A DNA stretch of 64,000 bases from CAVPTL01 sp963794415 (GCA_963794415.1 CAWCDI010000005.1:186001-250000), one strand, 5' to 3'; shown: positions 44,507-53,753, counted from the first letter of the stretch. A program made the numbers and translations. Notes: generated from the sequence alone by a model not told the origin.

Positions 44507-44524
44507 GGTTCACCCGGGTGAACC
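44507..44524. promoter_or_regulatory. GGTTCACCCGGGTGAACC palindrome, putative LuxR-type operator, copy 2
   Basis: This 18-base perfect palindrome lies between the divergent LuxR gene and the PLDc_N/SHOCT gene. A related copy is at 41979. Confidence 0.65.
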
Positions 44525-44596
44525 AGGGCCCGGGCGACCGTGTGCGACCGGCCGGCGACCTACGGTTTGCCCTGTACCCACCACAAGGAGCTCTCA

Positions 44597-44992
44597 GTGG
44601 AACTACTCACAAGCTATCCGCCGTTTCTGGACGTGCTCTGGACGATGGCCGTGTTCTTTGCCTGGATCATCTGGTTCTGGCTTCTGGTCACGGTGTTCTC
44701 CGACGTCTTCCGGCGGCACGACATCGGCGGCTTTGCCAAGGTCGTCTGGCTGATCTTCGTCATCATCCTGCCCTACTTCGGCGTGTTCATCTATCTCATC
44801 GCCGAGCACAACGGGATGGCCGAGCGGCGAAACGCCGACGTGAAGGCGGCGCAGCAGCAGTTCGACAGCCAGATCCGCGAGGCTGCGGGCACCAACTCCG
44901 CCGACGACATCGCCAAGGCGAAGGCCCTGCTCGACAGCGGGGCGATCACGCAGGACGAGTTCGAGAAGCTGAAGGCCAAGGCGCTCGCCTAG
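44597..44992 (+). CDS. PLDc_N-type membrane protein with SHOCT domain
   Basis: This is a 131-residue protein from GTG 44597 (AAGGAG six bases upstream). Two membrane helices (LWTMAVFFAWIIWFWLLVTV and VVWLIFVIILPYFGVFIYLI) with DVFRRHDIGGF between them are the PLD-nuclease N-terminal family. A linker leads to a C-terminal SHOCT motif (IAKAKALLDSGAITQDEFEK). SHOCT often serves as a short oligomerisation or interaction tail. The gene is divergent from the LuxR regulator and shares the palindrome between them. Confidence 0.88.
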   Translation: MELLTSYPPFLDVLWTMAVFFAWIIWFWLLVTVFSDVFRRHDIGGFAKVVWLIFVIILPYFGVFIYLIAEHNGMAERRNADVKAAQQQFDSQIREAAGTNSADDIAKAKALLDSGAITQDEFEKLKAKALA

Positions 44993-45004
44993 ACCGAAGG
45001 CCGG

Positions 45005-45433
45005 TCAAGACAGCTCGGGGGGCAGCGCTTTGGGCCCGTCGGGGTAGATGAATGCGAGAAGCTCGGGAGTCATCTCGAGCGAGTTTGCGGCCTCGGCCGG
45101 CGCGCCTGCCACCAGCCAGAGCGCGTCGGCCGCAGTGTCGTTGAACACCTGGCGCGGGGTCTCGGGATCCACCGCGAGCGCCGAGAGCGGCTCCAGCGTG
45201 AGCGCGTCCTCATCCCCCACGCGGATGCGGCCGGTGCCCTCGAGCACCACGTAGAGCTCGGTCTGGGTGACGTGGCGGTGCCGGGTGGATGACTCTCCCG
45301 GAGCCAGCCGCCAGAGCCGTGCCCCGAGGGCCGAGACCTCCAGCTGCTTGGCGAGGTCGGTGTTCTGGACGCCCATCTGGTTGGATGGGCGCCAGAACGC
45401 CTCGCCGGCTCTCAACACGCGAAATCCGGGCAT
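45005..45433 (-). CDS. Cupin-domain protein
   Basis: This is a 142-residue protein from ATG 45433. The cupin motif RHRHVTQTELYVVLEGTGRI supplies the metal-binding His pair and Glu. The second motif is PRQVFNDTAADALWLV, where the final His is missing and Asn is at its place. The N-terminal NQMGVQNTDLAKQL is not typical. It is probably a small-molecule-binding or isomerase-type cupin. The substrate is unknown. It converges on the SHOCT gene with 12 bases between stops. Confidence 0.82.
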   Translation of the reverse strand: MPGFRVLRAGEAFWRPSNQMGVQNTDLAKQLEVSALGARLWRLAPGESSTRHRHVTQTELYVVLEGTGRIRVGDEDALTLEPLSALAVDPETPRQVFNDTAADALWLVAGAPAEAANSLEMTPELLAFIYPDGPKALPPELS

Positions 45434-45442
45434 TGCGGGAGC

Positions 45443-46144
45443 CTAGTTGGTGATCTTGATGTAGTCGATGTCGCCTGTGAAGTAGTCGCAGGTGGTGGTG
45501 ATCTGGTCGCACTCGAGCTTGCCGGCGATCGTGATCGGGCGGCTGTTGGAGATGGTGCCCGAGCTGCCCTTCGAGGTCGCGACCACGCTGCCGTCAACGG
45601 TGAGCGTGAGCGACTGGGCGGTGCGCGCGCAGGTGGCCGTGTGCCACTGGTTGTTGGAGAGCACGGTGGGCGCCTGCACGTCCTTTCGCAGGAACGACCC
45701 GTTGCTCGCCGTGCCGCGGAACACGCAGTTGATGCGGCCGCCGGGATTCTCGAGCTTGAAGTAGCCGCCCGAGGAGCCTGCCTGGCCCTTCTGCACCATG
45801 TTGCCGAAGTGCTGGCTGGTGCGGTAGCGGATGGTCACTGAATAGTTACCGGCGCCCGGGTTCAGCTTGCTGTTGGCGGGCACCTGCACGAGGCGGGCGG
45901 GGTTCGCGGGCGGCTGGGTGGGGCTCACGAAGGGCCACTCATAACCTGTCGCCCCGGAGACGCTCACCCCCGTCCTCACCGCTGACCCGATGGTGCCGTT
46001 GAGGTGCAACGGCCCGCTGTCGATCATTGTGTGCGCTCCCGGGCCCTCGTTCATCTCCCAGTCGGCCAGAGTCGATGCCGACGCCGGAGCCGCCACCGCC
46101 AGCCCCACGATCAGCACCGCAAGCGCGGACGTACCGAACTTCAT
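45443..46144 (-). CDS. Secreted LamG/concanavalin-like domain protein
   Basis: This is a 233-residue protein from ATG 46144 (an ATG one codon earlier is equal). A signal peptide ends APASASTLADW. The domain shows DSGPLHLNGTIGSAV, YSVTIRYRTSQHFGNMVQKG and NNQWHTATCARTAQSLTLTV, the strand order of LamG/ConA-like lectin folds. Four Cys likely form two disulfides. It probably binds surface glycans or matrix. It is divergent from the second beta-propeller gene. The 205 bases between them carry a GTTACAA motif near 46179. Confidence 0.75.
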   Translation of the reverse strand: MKFGTSALAVLIVGLAVAAPASASTLADWEMNEGPGAHTMIDSGPLHLNGTIGSAVRTGVSVSGATGYEWPFVSPTQPPANPARLVQVPANSKLNPGAGNYSVTIRYRTSQHFGNMVQKGQAGSSGGYFKLENPGGRINCVFRGTASNGSFLRKDVQAPTVLSNNQWHTATCARTAQSLTLTVDGSVVATSKGSSGTISNSRPITIAGKLECDQITTTCDYFTGDIDYIKITN

Positions 46145-46349
46145 CATAGGAGCCCCTCTTCATAACCTGTCTACCAATCGTTACAAAGGGTATACCTGGG
46201 CGTTCGGACGAAATGTGACGTTCTGCCCAAAGTCCGGTGAAGAATCACGACGGCCGGTCGCGCATTGGAAACATTTCAGAACCGGCCTCGGAAAATGGAA
46301 AGCTGCCCGTACACTGAATCCGATGTTGTCGGCTCCTGGAGGCTCCTGA

Positions 46350-47771
46350 GTGAAGTTTCGCGGCGTGGTCCGGTTCGGCGTGCTCGCGTGCACGTGTGTT
46401 GCAATGGGCGTGACGGCTGCGGCCGCGCAGGCCGCGGTGGTCGGCGGGGTCCCCGTGGGGTCGTGGCAGACCAACGGCCGCGTAGAGCAGATCGTCGTCT
46501 CGGGCCACACCGCCTACCTGGCCGGCGTCTTCACATCGATGCGCCCCGCGGGCGATCCTCTCGGCACCGGTGAGGTCACCCGAAACCACGTCGCCGCCAT
46601 CGACGTCTCCACCGGCCAGCTGCTGCCGTGGGATCCCAACGCCAACAACACCGTGCAGACCGTCGCGGTCAACGGCTCGACCGTCTACCTCGGCGGCCTC
46701 TTCTCCACCGTCGGCGGCCACAACAGCAAGCGGCTCGCCGCCGTCGATGCCACCTCCGGCGCGGTCATCTCCAGCTGGAAGGCCACCGCCAACGCGCAGG
46801 TCAACAGCATCGCGGTCGGAAACGGCGTGCTCTACGCGGGCGGCGCCTTCACGCAGGCCGGCAGCGTGAACCACGCCTACCTGGCTGCCTACAGCCTCAC
46901 CACCGGCGCCGTTGCAGCGTGGAACCCCACTGCCGATCAGCAGGTGAAGGCCATCGTGATGTCGGCCGACGGCTCGCGGGTGATTGCGGGCGGGAACTTC
47001 GGCCACATCAACGGCCTCTCCCAGAACCACCTCGCGGCGCTCGATCCCACCACGGGCGCACCGGTCGGGTGGATCTCACACCCCGCCTCGAGCGTGGTCG
47101 CGCTGGCCGATGACGCAGGCGGCGTCTATGCGGCCATCACGGGCGCGGGCGGTGCCTTCGCCGGCTTCAACCAGACCACCGGCCAGCAGCTCTGGACGGG
47201 AGCTGTGGACGGCAACGTGCAGGGCATCGGCGTGCTCGACGGCATCGTCTACGCCGGCGGCCACTTCAACAACTACTGCGGCCAGGTGCCCCAGGCGGCG
47301 CACTGCCGCGTGCCCACGCTCCGCGACCACCTCCTCGCGGTGGACGAGCACACCGGCGCGATCCAGGCCTGGCACCCGAGCGCCAACGGCGACCTCGGCG
47401 TGTTCGCGCTCACCGGCGGCGACGGCCAGCTGGTGCTGGGCGGCGACTTCACCAAGCTCGGCGGTGCGAGCCAGCAGGGCTTCGGCGCGATGCCCGAGAT
47501 CTCCGATCCGACGGTCACCGACTCGGCCGGCGGCCAGCCGACCACCACGTCGCCGGTGACGGTCACCGCTGCGGGATCGATCGACCTCGGCGCCGGCTTC
47601 GCGGGCTACCGCTGGGAGAGCTCCGCCGACGCCGGCGTCACCTGGAGCGCCAACCACAACGCGGCCACGGCCTCGATCAAGGCCGTCGGCACCACGCTCG
47701 TGCGGTTCCAGGCCTACGACGCGGCCGGCAACACCAGCAACTGGGTGACCGACACGGTAGTCATCTCCTAG
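46350..47771 (+). CDS. Secreted beta-propeller protein, paralogue 2 (intact)
   Basis: This is a 473-residue protein from GTG 46350. It has a signal peptide and repeating blades of the VYxGGxFTxxGG...LAAxDxxTG type, and it closely follows the damaged paralogue at 6474. Shared text includes QTNGRVEQIV, PWDPNANNTVQ and SDPTVTDSAGGQP-type C-terminal Ig-like entry. It lacks the extra C-terminal Cys domain of paralogue 1. It is complete without any indel, which makes it a good template for repairing the other copy. It is convergent with kup (four-base overlap). Confidence 0.82.
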   Translation: MKFRGVVRFGVLACTCVAMGVTAAAAQAAVVGGVPVGSWQTNGRVEQIVVSGHTAYLAGVFTSMRPAGDPLGTGEVTRNHVAAIDVSTGQLLPWDPNANNTVQTVAVNGSTVYLGGLFSTVGGHNSKRLAAVDATSGAVISSWKATANAQVNSIAVGNGVLYAGGAFTQAGSVNHAYLAAYSLTTGAVAAWNPTADQQVKAIVMSADGSRVIAGGNFGHINGLSQNHLAALDPTTGAPVGWISHPASSVVALADDAGGVYAAITGAGGAFAGFNQTTGQQLWTGAVDGNVQGIGVLDGIVYAGGHFNNYCGQVPQAAHCRVPTLRDHLLAVDEHTGAIQAWHPSANGDLGVFALTGGDGQLVLGGDFTKLGGASQQGFGAMPEISDPTVTDSAGGQPTTTSPVTVTAAGSIDLGAGFAGYRWESSADAGVTWSANHNAATASIKAVGTTLVRFQAYDAAGNTSNWVTDTVVIS

Positions 47772-49696
47772 ATCTCGACGAAGGCGCCGACCTCGAACAC
47801 GCGGTCGGGCGGGATCCCGTAGTACCGCGCGGCCGGGGCCGAGTTCTGGTGGAGGATTGCGAAGAGCCGCTTGCGCCACGGCGCGAGGCCGGTGGTGCCG
47901 GTGGGCAGGATCGAGACGTGGTTCACGTAGTACGAGACGTCGCCCGGGTCGAGGTCGAGCCCGTGCGCCCGCGCGAGCTCGAGGGCCGCCATAAGGTCGG
48001 GCTCGTCCTGATAGCCGTAGCGCACGTTCACGGTCACGAAGCCCTGCCGCAGGAACTCCACCGTGAGCCGGCGGCCGTCGGGCACGTGCGGGATGTCGGC
48101 GGTCTCGATGCGCACCAGCACGACGCGCTCGTAGACCACGTGGTTGTGCTGGGTGTTTCGCAGGAGCGCCGGCGGCACCGTCTCGAGCGACGGCGTGAGG
48201 AACACCCCGGTGCCGGGCACGCGGTTGGGCTGCTCGTCGATCATCCGGTTGATGAAGCGGCGCAGCAGCACGCGGTCCTCGCCCTGGCGCGCGGCGATGA
48301 GCTCGCGGCCGCGGTGCCACGTGGTGAGGATGGCGAAGAACACCGCGCCCACCGTGAGCGGAAGCCAGCCGCCGCTTGCCACCTTGGGCAGGTTGGCGGC
48401 AAAGAACGTGAGCTCGATCGTGATGAAGAACACGGCGCCGGGGATGACCAGCCAGAGCGGCTTGCCCCAGATCTTTCGGAACACCACGAAGGCGAGGAAG
48501 GTGTTCGAGGCAAAGATCGCGCTCAGCGCGATGCCGTAGGCGTTGGCAAGGCCCGACGGCGACCGGAACGTCAGCACGAGCACCATCACCGCCGTCAGCA
48601 GAAACCAGTTGACGGCCGGGATGTAGATCTGGCCCTTGATGCGCTGGGACGTGTGCCGGATGGAGAGCCGCGGCAGGAAGCCCAGCTGGATCGCCTGCTG
48701 GGTCACCGAGAAGGCGCCCGAGATGACCGCCTGCGACGCGATTACCGTCGCGATGGTGGCGAGCACCACCATCAGCTTCTGCCCGGTCTGGCCGCCGGGC
48801 ACCAGGAAGAAGAACGGGTTCGAGATGGTGGCGGGGTGGTGCAGGATCAGCGCGCCCTGGCCCAGGTAGTTGAGCACCAGGCACGGCAGCGCGAGGAAGA
48901 TCCACGCGCGGGTGATCGCCTGGCGGCCGAAGTGGCCCATGTCGGCGTAGATCGCCTCGGCGCCCGTCAGCGCGAGGAACACCGAGCCGAGGGCGAAGAA
49001 CGCCATCTTCGGGTCGGCGGCGATGAAGCTGCCGGCGTAGGACGGCGACATGGCTCTGAGAATGCCGGGCTCGGCCAGCACCTCCTTCAGGCCGAGGCCG
49101 CCGATGACCACGAACCAGAGCACCATGACCGGCCCGAAGAGGCCGCCGACCTTGCCCGTGCCGAACCGCTGCACCAGAAAGAGCGCGATGAGCACGCCCA
49201 GCGAGAGCGGCACCACCTGGGCAGCGAGCGTGGGTGAGGCCACCTGCAGCCCGCTCACCGCGGAGACCACCGAGATGGCCGGGGTGAGCATGCCGTCGCC
49301 GTAGAAGAGCGAGGCGCCGAGGATCCCGACCAGCACGAAGACCGTCTTTCGGCGCGACTTCACCGACGCCTGGATGAGCGCGACCAGGGCCATGATGCCG
49401 CCCTCGCCGTGGTTGTCGGCGCGCAGGATCAGCAGCACGTACTTGAGCGTCACGATCAGCATGAGCGCCCAGAAGATGAGCGAGATCGCGCCGTAGACGT
49501 GCAGCGGCGCCGGGCCCATGGGGTGGTCGCCGTGGAAGATGAGCTGCACCGTGTAGAGCGGGCTCGTGCCGAGGTCGCCGTAGACCACGCCAAGCGCGCC
49601 AAGCGAGAGCGCGAGGCTTGCGCCGCGCGCGACGGCCGGCCGAGAGGCGGCGGTGCGCGGGATCGCGGTTGAGGCTTCAGAGACGGCCATGCTCAC
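47768..49696 (-). CDS. kup: Low-affinity potassium uptake permease Kup
   Basis: This is a 642-residue protein of the KUP/HAK/KT family with 12 membrane helices. GVVYGDLGTSPLYTVQLIFH is the family's first-helix signature. ADNHGEGGIMALVALIQAS and FYGDGMLTPAISVVSAVSG follow. The C-terminal cytoplasmic part contains FLTPSLETVPPALLRNTQHN. It brings K+ in with H+. The gene starts 64 bases from the divergent TrkA gene, so a shared control region for potassium uptake is likely. Confidence 0.95.
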   Translation of the reverse strand: MSMAVSEASTAIPRTAASRPAVARGASLALSLGALGVVYGDLGTSPLYTVQLIFHGDHPMGPAPLHVYGAISLIFWALMLIVTLKYVLLILRADNHGEGGIMALVALIQASVKSRRKTVFVLVGILGASLFYGDGMLTPAISVVSAVSGLQVASPTLAAQVVPLSLGVLIALFLVQRFGTGKVGGLFGPVMVLWFVVIGGLGLKEVLAEPGILRAMSPSYAGSFIAADPKMAFFALGSVFLALTGAEAIYADMGHFGRQAITRAWIFLALPCLVLNYLGQGALILHHPATISNPFFFLVPGGQTGQKLMVVLATIATVIASQAVISGAFSVTQQAIQLGFLPRLSIRHTSQRIKGQIYIPAVNWFLLTAVMVLVLTFRSPSGLANAYGIALSAIFASNTFLAFVVFRKIWGKPLWLVIPGAVFFITIELTFFAANLPKVASGGWLPLTVGAVFFAILTTWHRGRELIAARQGEDRVLLRRFINRMIDEQPNRVPGTGVFLTPSLETVPPALLRNTQHNHVVYERVVLVRIETADIPHVPDGRRLTVEFLRQGFVTVNVRYGYQDEPDLMAALELARAHGLDLDPGDVSYYVNHVSILPTGTTGLAPWRKRLFAILHQNSAPAARYYGIPPDRVFEVGAFVEI

Positions 49697-49760
49697 ACTC
49701 TGCCTCGAAGGGTCTTTAAGGAGGTCTGAAGATTGCGCCTATCTGATGTACGCTCACGGC

Positions 49761-50420
49761 ATGTACATCCTGATCGCCGGCGGCGGCAAGGTCGGCGCCA
49801 CCCTCACAAAGACGCTTCTGGCGGCAGGCCACGAGGTCACGCTCATCGACAACAACCACGAGCGCTACGAGCTGCTGGAGGAGCACCTCGGCTCGGTGGT
49901 GCGCTACGGCGACGTGTGTGAGCTGCAGGTGCTGGAGCGCGCCGGCGTCGAGCGCGCCGACCTGCTGGTGGCGGTCACGGGCGATGACGAGGACAACCTC
50001 ATCGTCTCGCAGCTTGCCCGCGACAAGTACGGCGTGCCGAAGGTGGTGGCACGCACCAACGACCCGCGAAACCAGCCGCACTTCGACATGCTCGGCATCA
50101 ACCTGACGGTGTCTGCCACCAACACGATCCTCGCCCTGGTCGAGCACGAGCTGCCCCAGCACGAGCTGGTGACGCTCCTCGACATGCGCCGCGAAAACCT
50201 CGAGATCGTGGAGTTTGCGATCGCCCCGAACTCGGTGCTGGACGGCACCGTGGTGCGCGACCTGCAGGTGCCCGACGGCTCACGGCTCATCTCGGTGAGC
50301 CGAAACGGCACGTCGCATATCGCAAGCGGCGACACCGAGCTGCACGCCGGCGACCTGGTGATGGCGATCCTGAAGCCGGGCGTCGAGGACGAGTTCCGGG
50401 CGCTGCTCGCGTCCCACTAG
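49761..50420 (+). CDS. TrkA-type potassium channel/transporter regulator (RCK)
   Basis: This is a 219-residue protein from ATG 49761. The NAD-binding Rossmann motif is IAGGGKVGATLTKTL with the acidic residue in TLIDNNHERYELLE. The TrkA_N block (RYGDVCELQVLERAGVERAD) and a C-terminal TrkA_C domain (APNSVLDGTVVRDLQVPDGS) complete it. Such proteins gate Trk/Ktr ion pores in response to nucleotides. No TrkH/KtrB pore gene is adjacent. The neighbour is Kup, so it may act elsewhere or on Kup. Confidence 0.9.
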   Translation: MYILIAGGGKVGATLTKTLLAAGHEVTLIDNNHERYELLEEHLGSVVRYGDVCELQVLERAGVERADLLVAVTGDDEDNLIVSQLARDKYGVPKVVARTNDPRNQPHFDMLGINLTVSATNTILALVEHELPQHELVTLLDMRRENLEIVEFAIAPNSVLDGTVVRDLQVPDGSRLISVSRNGTSHIASGDTELHAGDLVMAILKPGVEDEFRALLASH

Positions 50421-50427
50421 CCCGCGG

Positions 50428-50820
50428 TCAGTCGTGGACGGCGGCGACGCCGCGCAAGAGCACTGCGACCACCAGCGCGCCGGCGATCGAGATGGCAAAG
50501 AGCGTCTGATCGCGATCGTCAACCGGCCCGACGTAGGTGGTCACGGCGTAGGCGCACGTCCACACCACCGCGGCGCCGGCGGCGGCGAAGACGATGGCCA
50601 TCAGCACGCGGATCACGGGGTGCACCCGGGGCCGCCAGCAGGCGATCTTGTAGAACCAGATCGAGAGAGCGACGGTGGCCGCGCCGGCGAGCCAGAGGGT
50701 GATCCACTGCGAAGGAGTGAGCCCGTCGCGGCCAAAGCCGCTTCGCATGAAGAGCGCGACCGCTGCAGCGACGGCAACCGCCACGACCCCGATGCTGAGC
50801 GCCACCTTGCCAGTTCGCAT
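50428..50820 (-). CDS. Four-helix membrane protein
   Basis: This is a 130-residue protein from ATG 50820 with four hydrophobic helices (VALSIGVVAVAVAAAVALFM, ITLWLAGAATVALSIWFYKI, VIRVLMAIVFAAAGAAVVWT and a last one ending AVLLRGVAAVHD). It has no charged pore motif that I recognise. It is convergent with the TrkA-like gene. Function is unknown. From 50821 to 51056 no gene is seen. Confidence 0.55.
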   Translation of the reverse strand: MRTGKVALSIGVVAVAVAAAVALFMRSGFGRDGLTPSQWITLWLAGAATVALSIWFYKIACWRPRVHPVIRVLMAIVFAAAGAAVVWTCAYAVTTYVGPVDDRDQTLFAISIAGALVVAVLLRGVAAVHD

Positions 50821-51056
50821 GAGCCGAGTGTACGAGCCGGATCCCGGCATGGATAGACGCGGCGTTTTCGCAAGGCACAACGCTGCGTTAACCCGCCGCC
50901 AACGTTCGGGGCGTAGGGTCACCGCATTGGCTATCGCACCCTGTGCGATGGGAGCCGGGATCTGAAGACTTCCGGCCGGCCGGGTCGAGCGACCAACGCC
51001 CTCGAAGAGCTGTTGACGGCTCGACCCGGCTCCGCAGACATCTACCGTGCGAGGGC

Positions 51057-52349
51057 ATGAGCTTTCTCTCGCGCATCGTGGTGGATACAAGCGCGCTGCA
51101 CGACTCCAGCGACTTCCGCTGGCTCACCCTCGGCACCTTCGTCTCGAGCCTCGGCAGCCAGATCGCCCTCGTGGCACTGCCCTACCAGGTCTACATCATC
51201 ACCGGCTCGTCGTTTCAGGTGGGGCTGATCGGCCTGGTCGAGCTCTTCCCGTTCGTGGCCGCCGCGCTCTTTGCCGGCACGCTCGCCGACCGCTACGACC
51301 GCCGCAAGATCCTGATGGTGGCCCAGGCGCTTCTGCTCTGCACCAGCACGGCGCTCGCCCTCCTTGCCTGGACGGGCCCGCCGCCGGTGGCCCTCCTCTA
51401 CCTGATCGCCGCGATCGCCGCGGCCTTCTCGGCGCTCGACCGGCCCACCCGCTCGGCGATGGTGCCCAACATCGTGGGCATCGCGCGGCTCGAGTCGGCC
51501 ATCGCCCTCACCTACGGGCTCTTCCAGGTGAGCATGGTGGTGGGCCCCGCGCTCTCGGGCATCATCATCGGCCAGACCAGCCTCACCTTCGCCTACACCG
51601 CAGACGCCGCCACGTTCGTGGCGATGTTCTTCGCCGCGGCGATGCTCCACCCCCAGCCGCCGCTCGAGGTGACCGAGCACGAGCCGGTGCTGCAGTCGAT
51701 CCGCGCCGGGCTGAGCTTTGCGTGGAGCAAGGGCGAGCTGATGGGGAGCTTCGTCATCGACATCCTGGCGATGACCTTCGGCATGCCGCGTGCCCTCTTC
51801 CCCGCCCTGGCGCTCACCGTGTACCACTCCGGCCCCACCGGGGTGGGCCTGCTCTACGCCGCGCTCTCGGCCGGCGCCGTGGTGGCGGCGTTCACCACGG
51901 GCTGGCTCGCGCACGTGAGCCGCCTGGGCCGCATCGTGGTGTTCACGGTCGCGGTGTGGGGCTTCGGCATCACGGTGATGGGGCTCACGAGCCACCTTTG
52001 GGTCGCGATGGTGTGCCTGGTGGCGGCCGGCGCGGCCGACTCGATCAGTGCGGTGTGCCGCTCCACCATCCTCCAGACCGCGACGCCCGACTCGATGCGC
52101 GGCCGGATGTCGTCGATCTTCACGATGGTGGTGGCAGGAGGGCCGCGCATCGGCGACGTCGAGTCCGGGACGGTGGCAGCGGCCACCACGCTTCGCTTCT
52201 CGGTGGTCTCGGGCGGGATCCTCTGCATGCTGGGGATCCTGCCGATCGTGGCCGCGTTCCCGGCGTTCTGGCGCTACAACCAGCCCAAGTCCGAGCCGGC
52301 CGATACGTCACCGGTCGTCAGCCTTGAGACCACGCAGAGCGAGCACTGA
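51057..52349 (+). CDS. MFS exporter (EntS/MFS_3-like)
   Basis: This is a 430-residue, 12-helix protein. The motif LADRYDRRKILMVAQALLLC is the MFS loop-2 signature, and AFSALDRPTRSAMVPNIVG is typical of the EntS/MFS_3 branch of exporters. A second-half TILQTATPDSMRGRMSSIF is equally typical. It probably exports siderophores, drugs or metabolites. The ATG at 51057 has GAGG three bases upstream, a rather tight spacing. Its 3' end overlaps the next MFS gene on the other strand by 42 bases. Confidence 0.85.
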   Translation: MSFLSRIVVDTSALHDSSDFRWLTLGTFVSSLGSQIALVALPYQVYIITGSSFQVGLIGLVELFPFVAAALFAGTLADRYDRRKILMVAQALLLCTSTALALLAWTGPPPVALLYLIAAIAAAFSALDRPTRSAMVPNIVGIARLESAIALTYGLFQVSMVVGPALSGIIIGQTSLTFAYTADAATFVAMFFAAAMLHPQPPLEVTEHEPVLQSIRAGLSFAWSKGELMGSFVIDILAMTFGMPRALFPALALTVYHSGPTGVGLLYAALSAGAVVAAFTTGWLAHVSRLGRIVVFTVAVWGFGITVMGLTSHLWVAMVCLVAAGAADSISAVCRSTILQTATPDSMRGRMSSIFTMVVAGGPRIGDVESGTVAAATTLRFSVVSGGILCMLGILPIVAAFPAFWRYNQPKSEPADTSPVVSLETTQSEH

Positions 52350-53753
52350 GCCGGCGACGCAGAGCACCACGGCGAGGCCCATGCCGGCCCGGAATGCGGT
52401 AACGGTCGCGTCACGCTGAGCCGCGAGCAGGGCGTGGGTGGCGAACGGGTCGGCGTTGGGGTGCGGTGCCCGCGAGGCAAAGACGAGCGTGATGACGACG
52501 CCCACCAGCGGGGTTGCGATGAGCCCGCCGAGGCGCGAGACGGTGGTGTTCACGCCGGCGGCGAGGCCGGAAAACTCGTCGGGCGCTGCCTTCAGCGCCG
52601 TGGCGGTGATGGGCGCGACGAGGATCGCGAGGCCCAGCGCGAGGATCAGGACGCCGGGGAGGGGCAGTAGCAGGTTCGTGCTCGTCACGAGCGTCAGGAG
52701 CACCAGGCCGAGCGCCATCACGAGCGGCGCGATCATCAGGTAGCGGCGCGGCCCGTTCCTGTCGGCGAGCCGGCCGAAGCGCGCCGCGAGGAAGAACATC
52801 ACGATGCTGATGGGCACGAAGATGAGCGACGCGCGCGAGGGCGAGTAGCCGACCGCAGCCGACTGCAGGTAGAGCGCGAGGTAGAAGGTGCCGCCGCCGA
52901 GGGCCGCGTACACCACCAGCGTGTAGAGGTTTGCCACCACGAACACGCGCGAGCGCAGGAGCTCCATGGGCAGGAGCGGCTGCTCGGCGCGGCGTTCGCT
53001 CCCGATCAGCAGGACGAGCCCGAAGATCGAGAGCAGAAACGCCCACCACACCGTCGCGAAGCCGGCCTGCGCGCCTTCGATGAGCGCAAACGTGAGGCCG
53101 CCGAAGGTGATGGCGATGGCCAGCGCCCCGAGGGGCTGCACGGGGCGCGGCACCTCGGGCAGGTGCTCGTCGCTTCGCCCCGCGAACGCCGCCGCGACGG
53201 CAACCAGCGCGAACGGCAGGTTGATGAAGAAGATCCAGCGCCACGACGCGTACTGCACCAGGATGCCGCCGAGGGGCGGGCCCAGCATGCTGCCGATGCC
53301 GCTCCACGCCGTCCACATGCCCACCGCCTTGCCGCTGTCGGCGCCGTAGGTCGATCGCAGGAGCGCCAGGCTGTTGGTGGTGAGAAGCGCGCCGGTGATG
53401 CCCTGCAGGATCCGTGCGGTGACCAGGAGCTCCTTGTTGGGAGCGATCCCGGCGAGCGCGGAGGCTCCGGCGAAGCCCGCGACGCCGGCGACGAACAGCA
53501 CCCAGCGCCCGTAGCGGTCGCCGAGAGCACCGGAGACGATGTAGAGCGAGGCGACGGCGAGCGAGTAGCTCAGCATGATCCACTGCTGCGAGGAGAGGTT
53601 TGCGTGAAGGTCGCGGCCGATGGTGGGAAGCGCAATGTTCACGACGCTTCCGTCCACGAACGCCATCGACGACCCGATCACCGTCGCGATGAGGATGTAG
53701 CCGCGGCGCTTGTCGGTGGGCGGTGCTTCGGCGGTGGCCGGGAGAGTGGTCAT
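52308..53753 (-). CDS. MFS drug transporter, DHA2 (EmrB/QacA) family
   Basis: This is a 481-residue protein with 14 predicted helices. SSMAFVDGSVVNIALPTIGR is the DHA2 helix-1 signature, GALGDRYGRWVLFVAGVAGF the loop motif and GPPLGGILVQYASWRWIFFI the helix-5 export motif. It is a proton-driven multidrug or metabolite exporter. No regulator gene adjoins. It is convergent with the other MFS gene. Confidence 0.9.
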   Translation of the reverse strand: MTTLPATAEAPPTDKRRGYILIATVIGSSMAFVDGSVVNIALPTIGRDLHANLSSQQWIMLSYSLAVASLYIVSGALGDRYGRWVLFVAGVAGFAGASALAGIAPNKELLVTARILQGITGALLTTNSLALLRSTYGADSGKAVGMWTAWSGIGSMLGPPLGGILVQYASWRWIFFINLPFALVAVAAAFAGRSDEHLPEVPRPVQPLGALAIAITFGGLTFALIEGAQAGFATVWWAFLLSIFGLVLLIGSERRAEQPLLPMELLRSRVFVVANLYTLVVYAALGGGTFYLALYLQSAAVGYSPSRASLIFVPISIVMFFLAARFGRLADRNGPRRYLMIAPLVMALGLVLLTLVTSTNLLLPLPGVLILALGLAILVAPITATALKAAPDEFSGLAAGVNTTVSRLGGLIATPLVGVVITLVFASRAPHPNADPFATHALLAAQRDATVTAFRAGMGLAVVLCVAGSVLALRGLKADDR

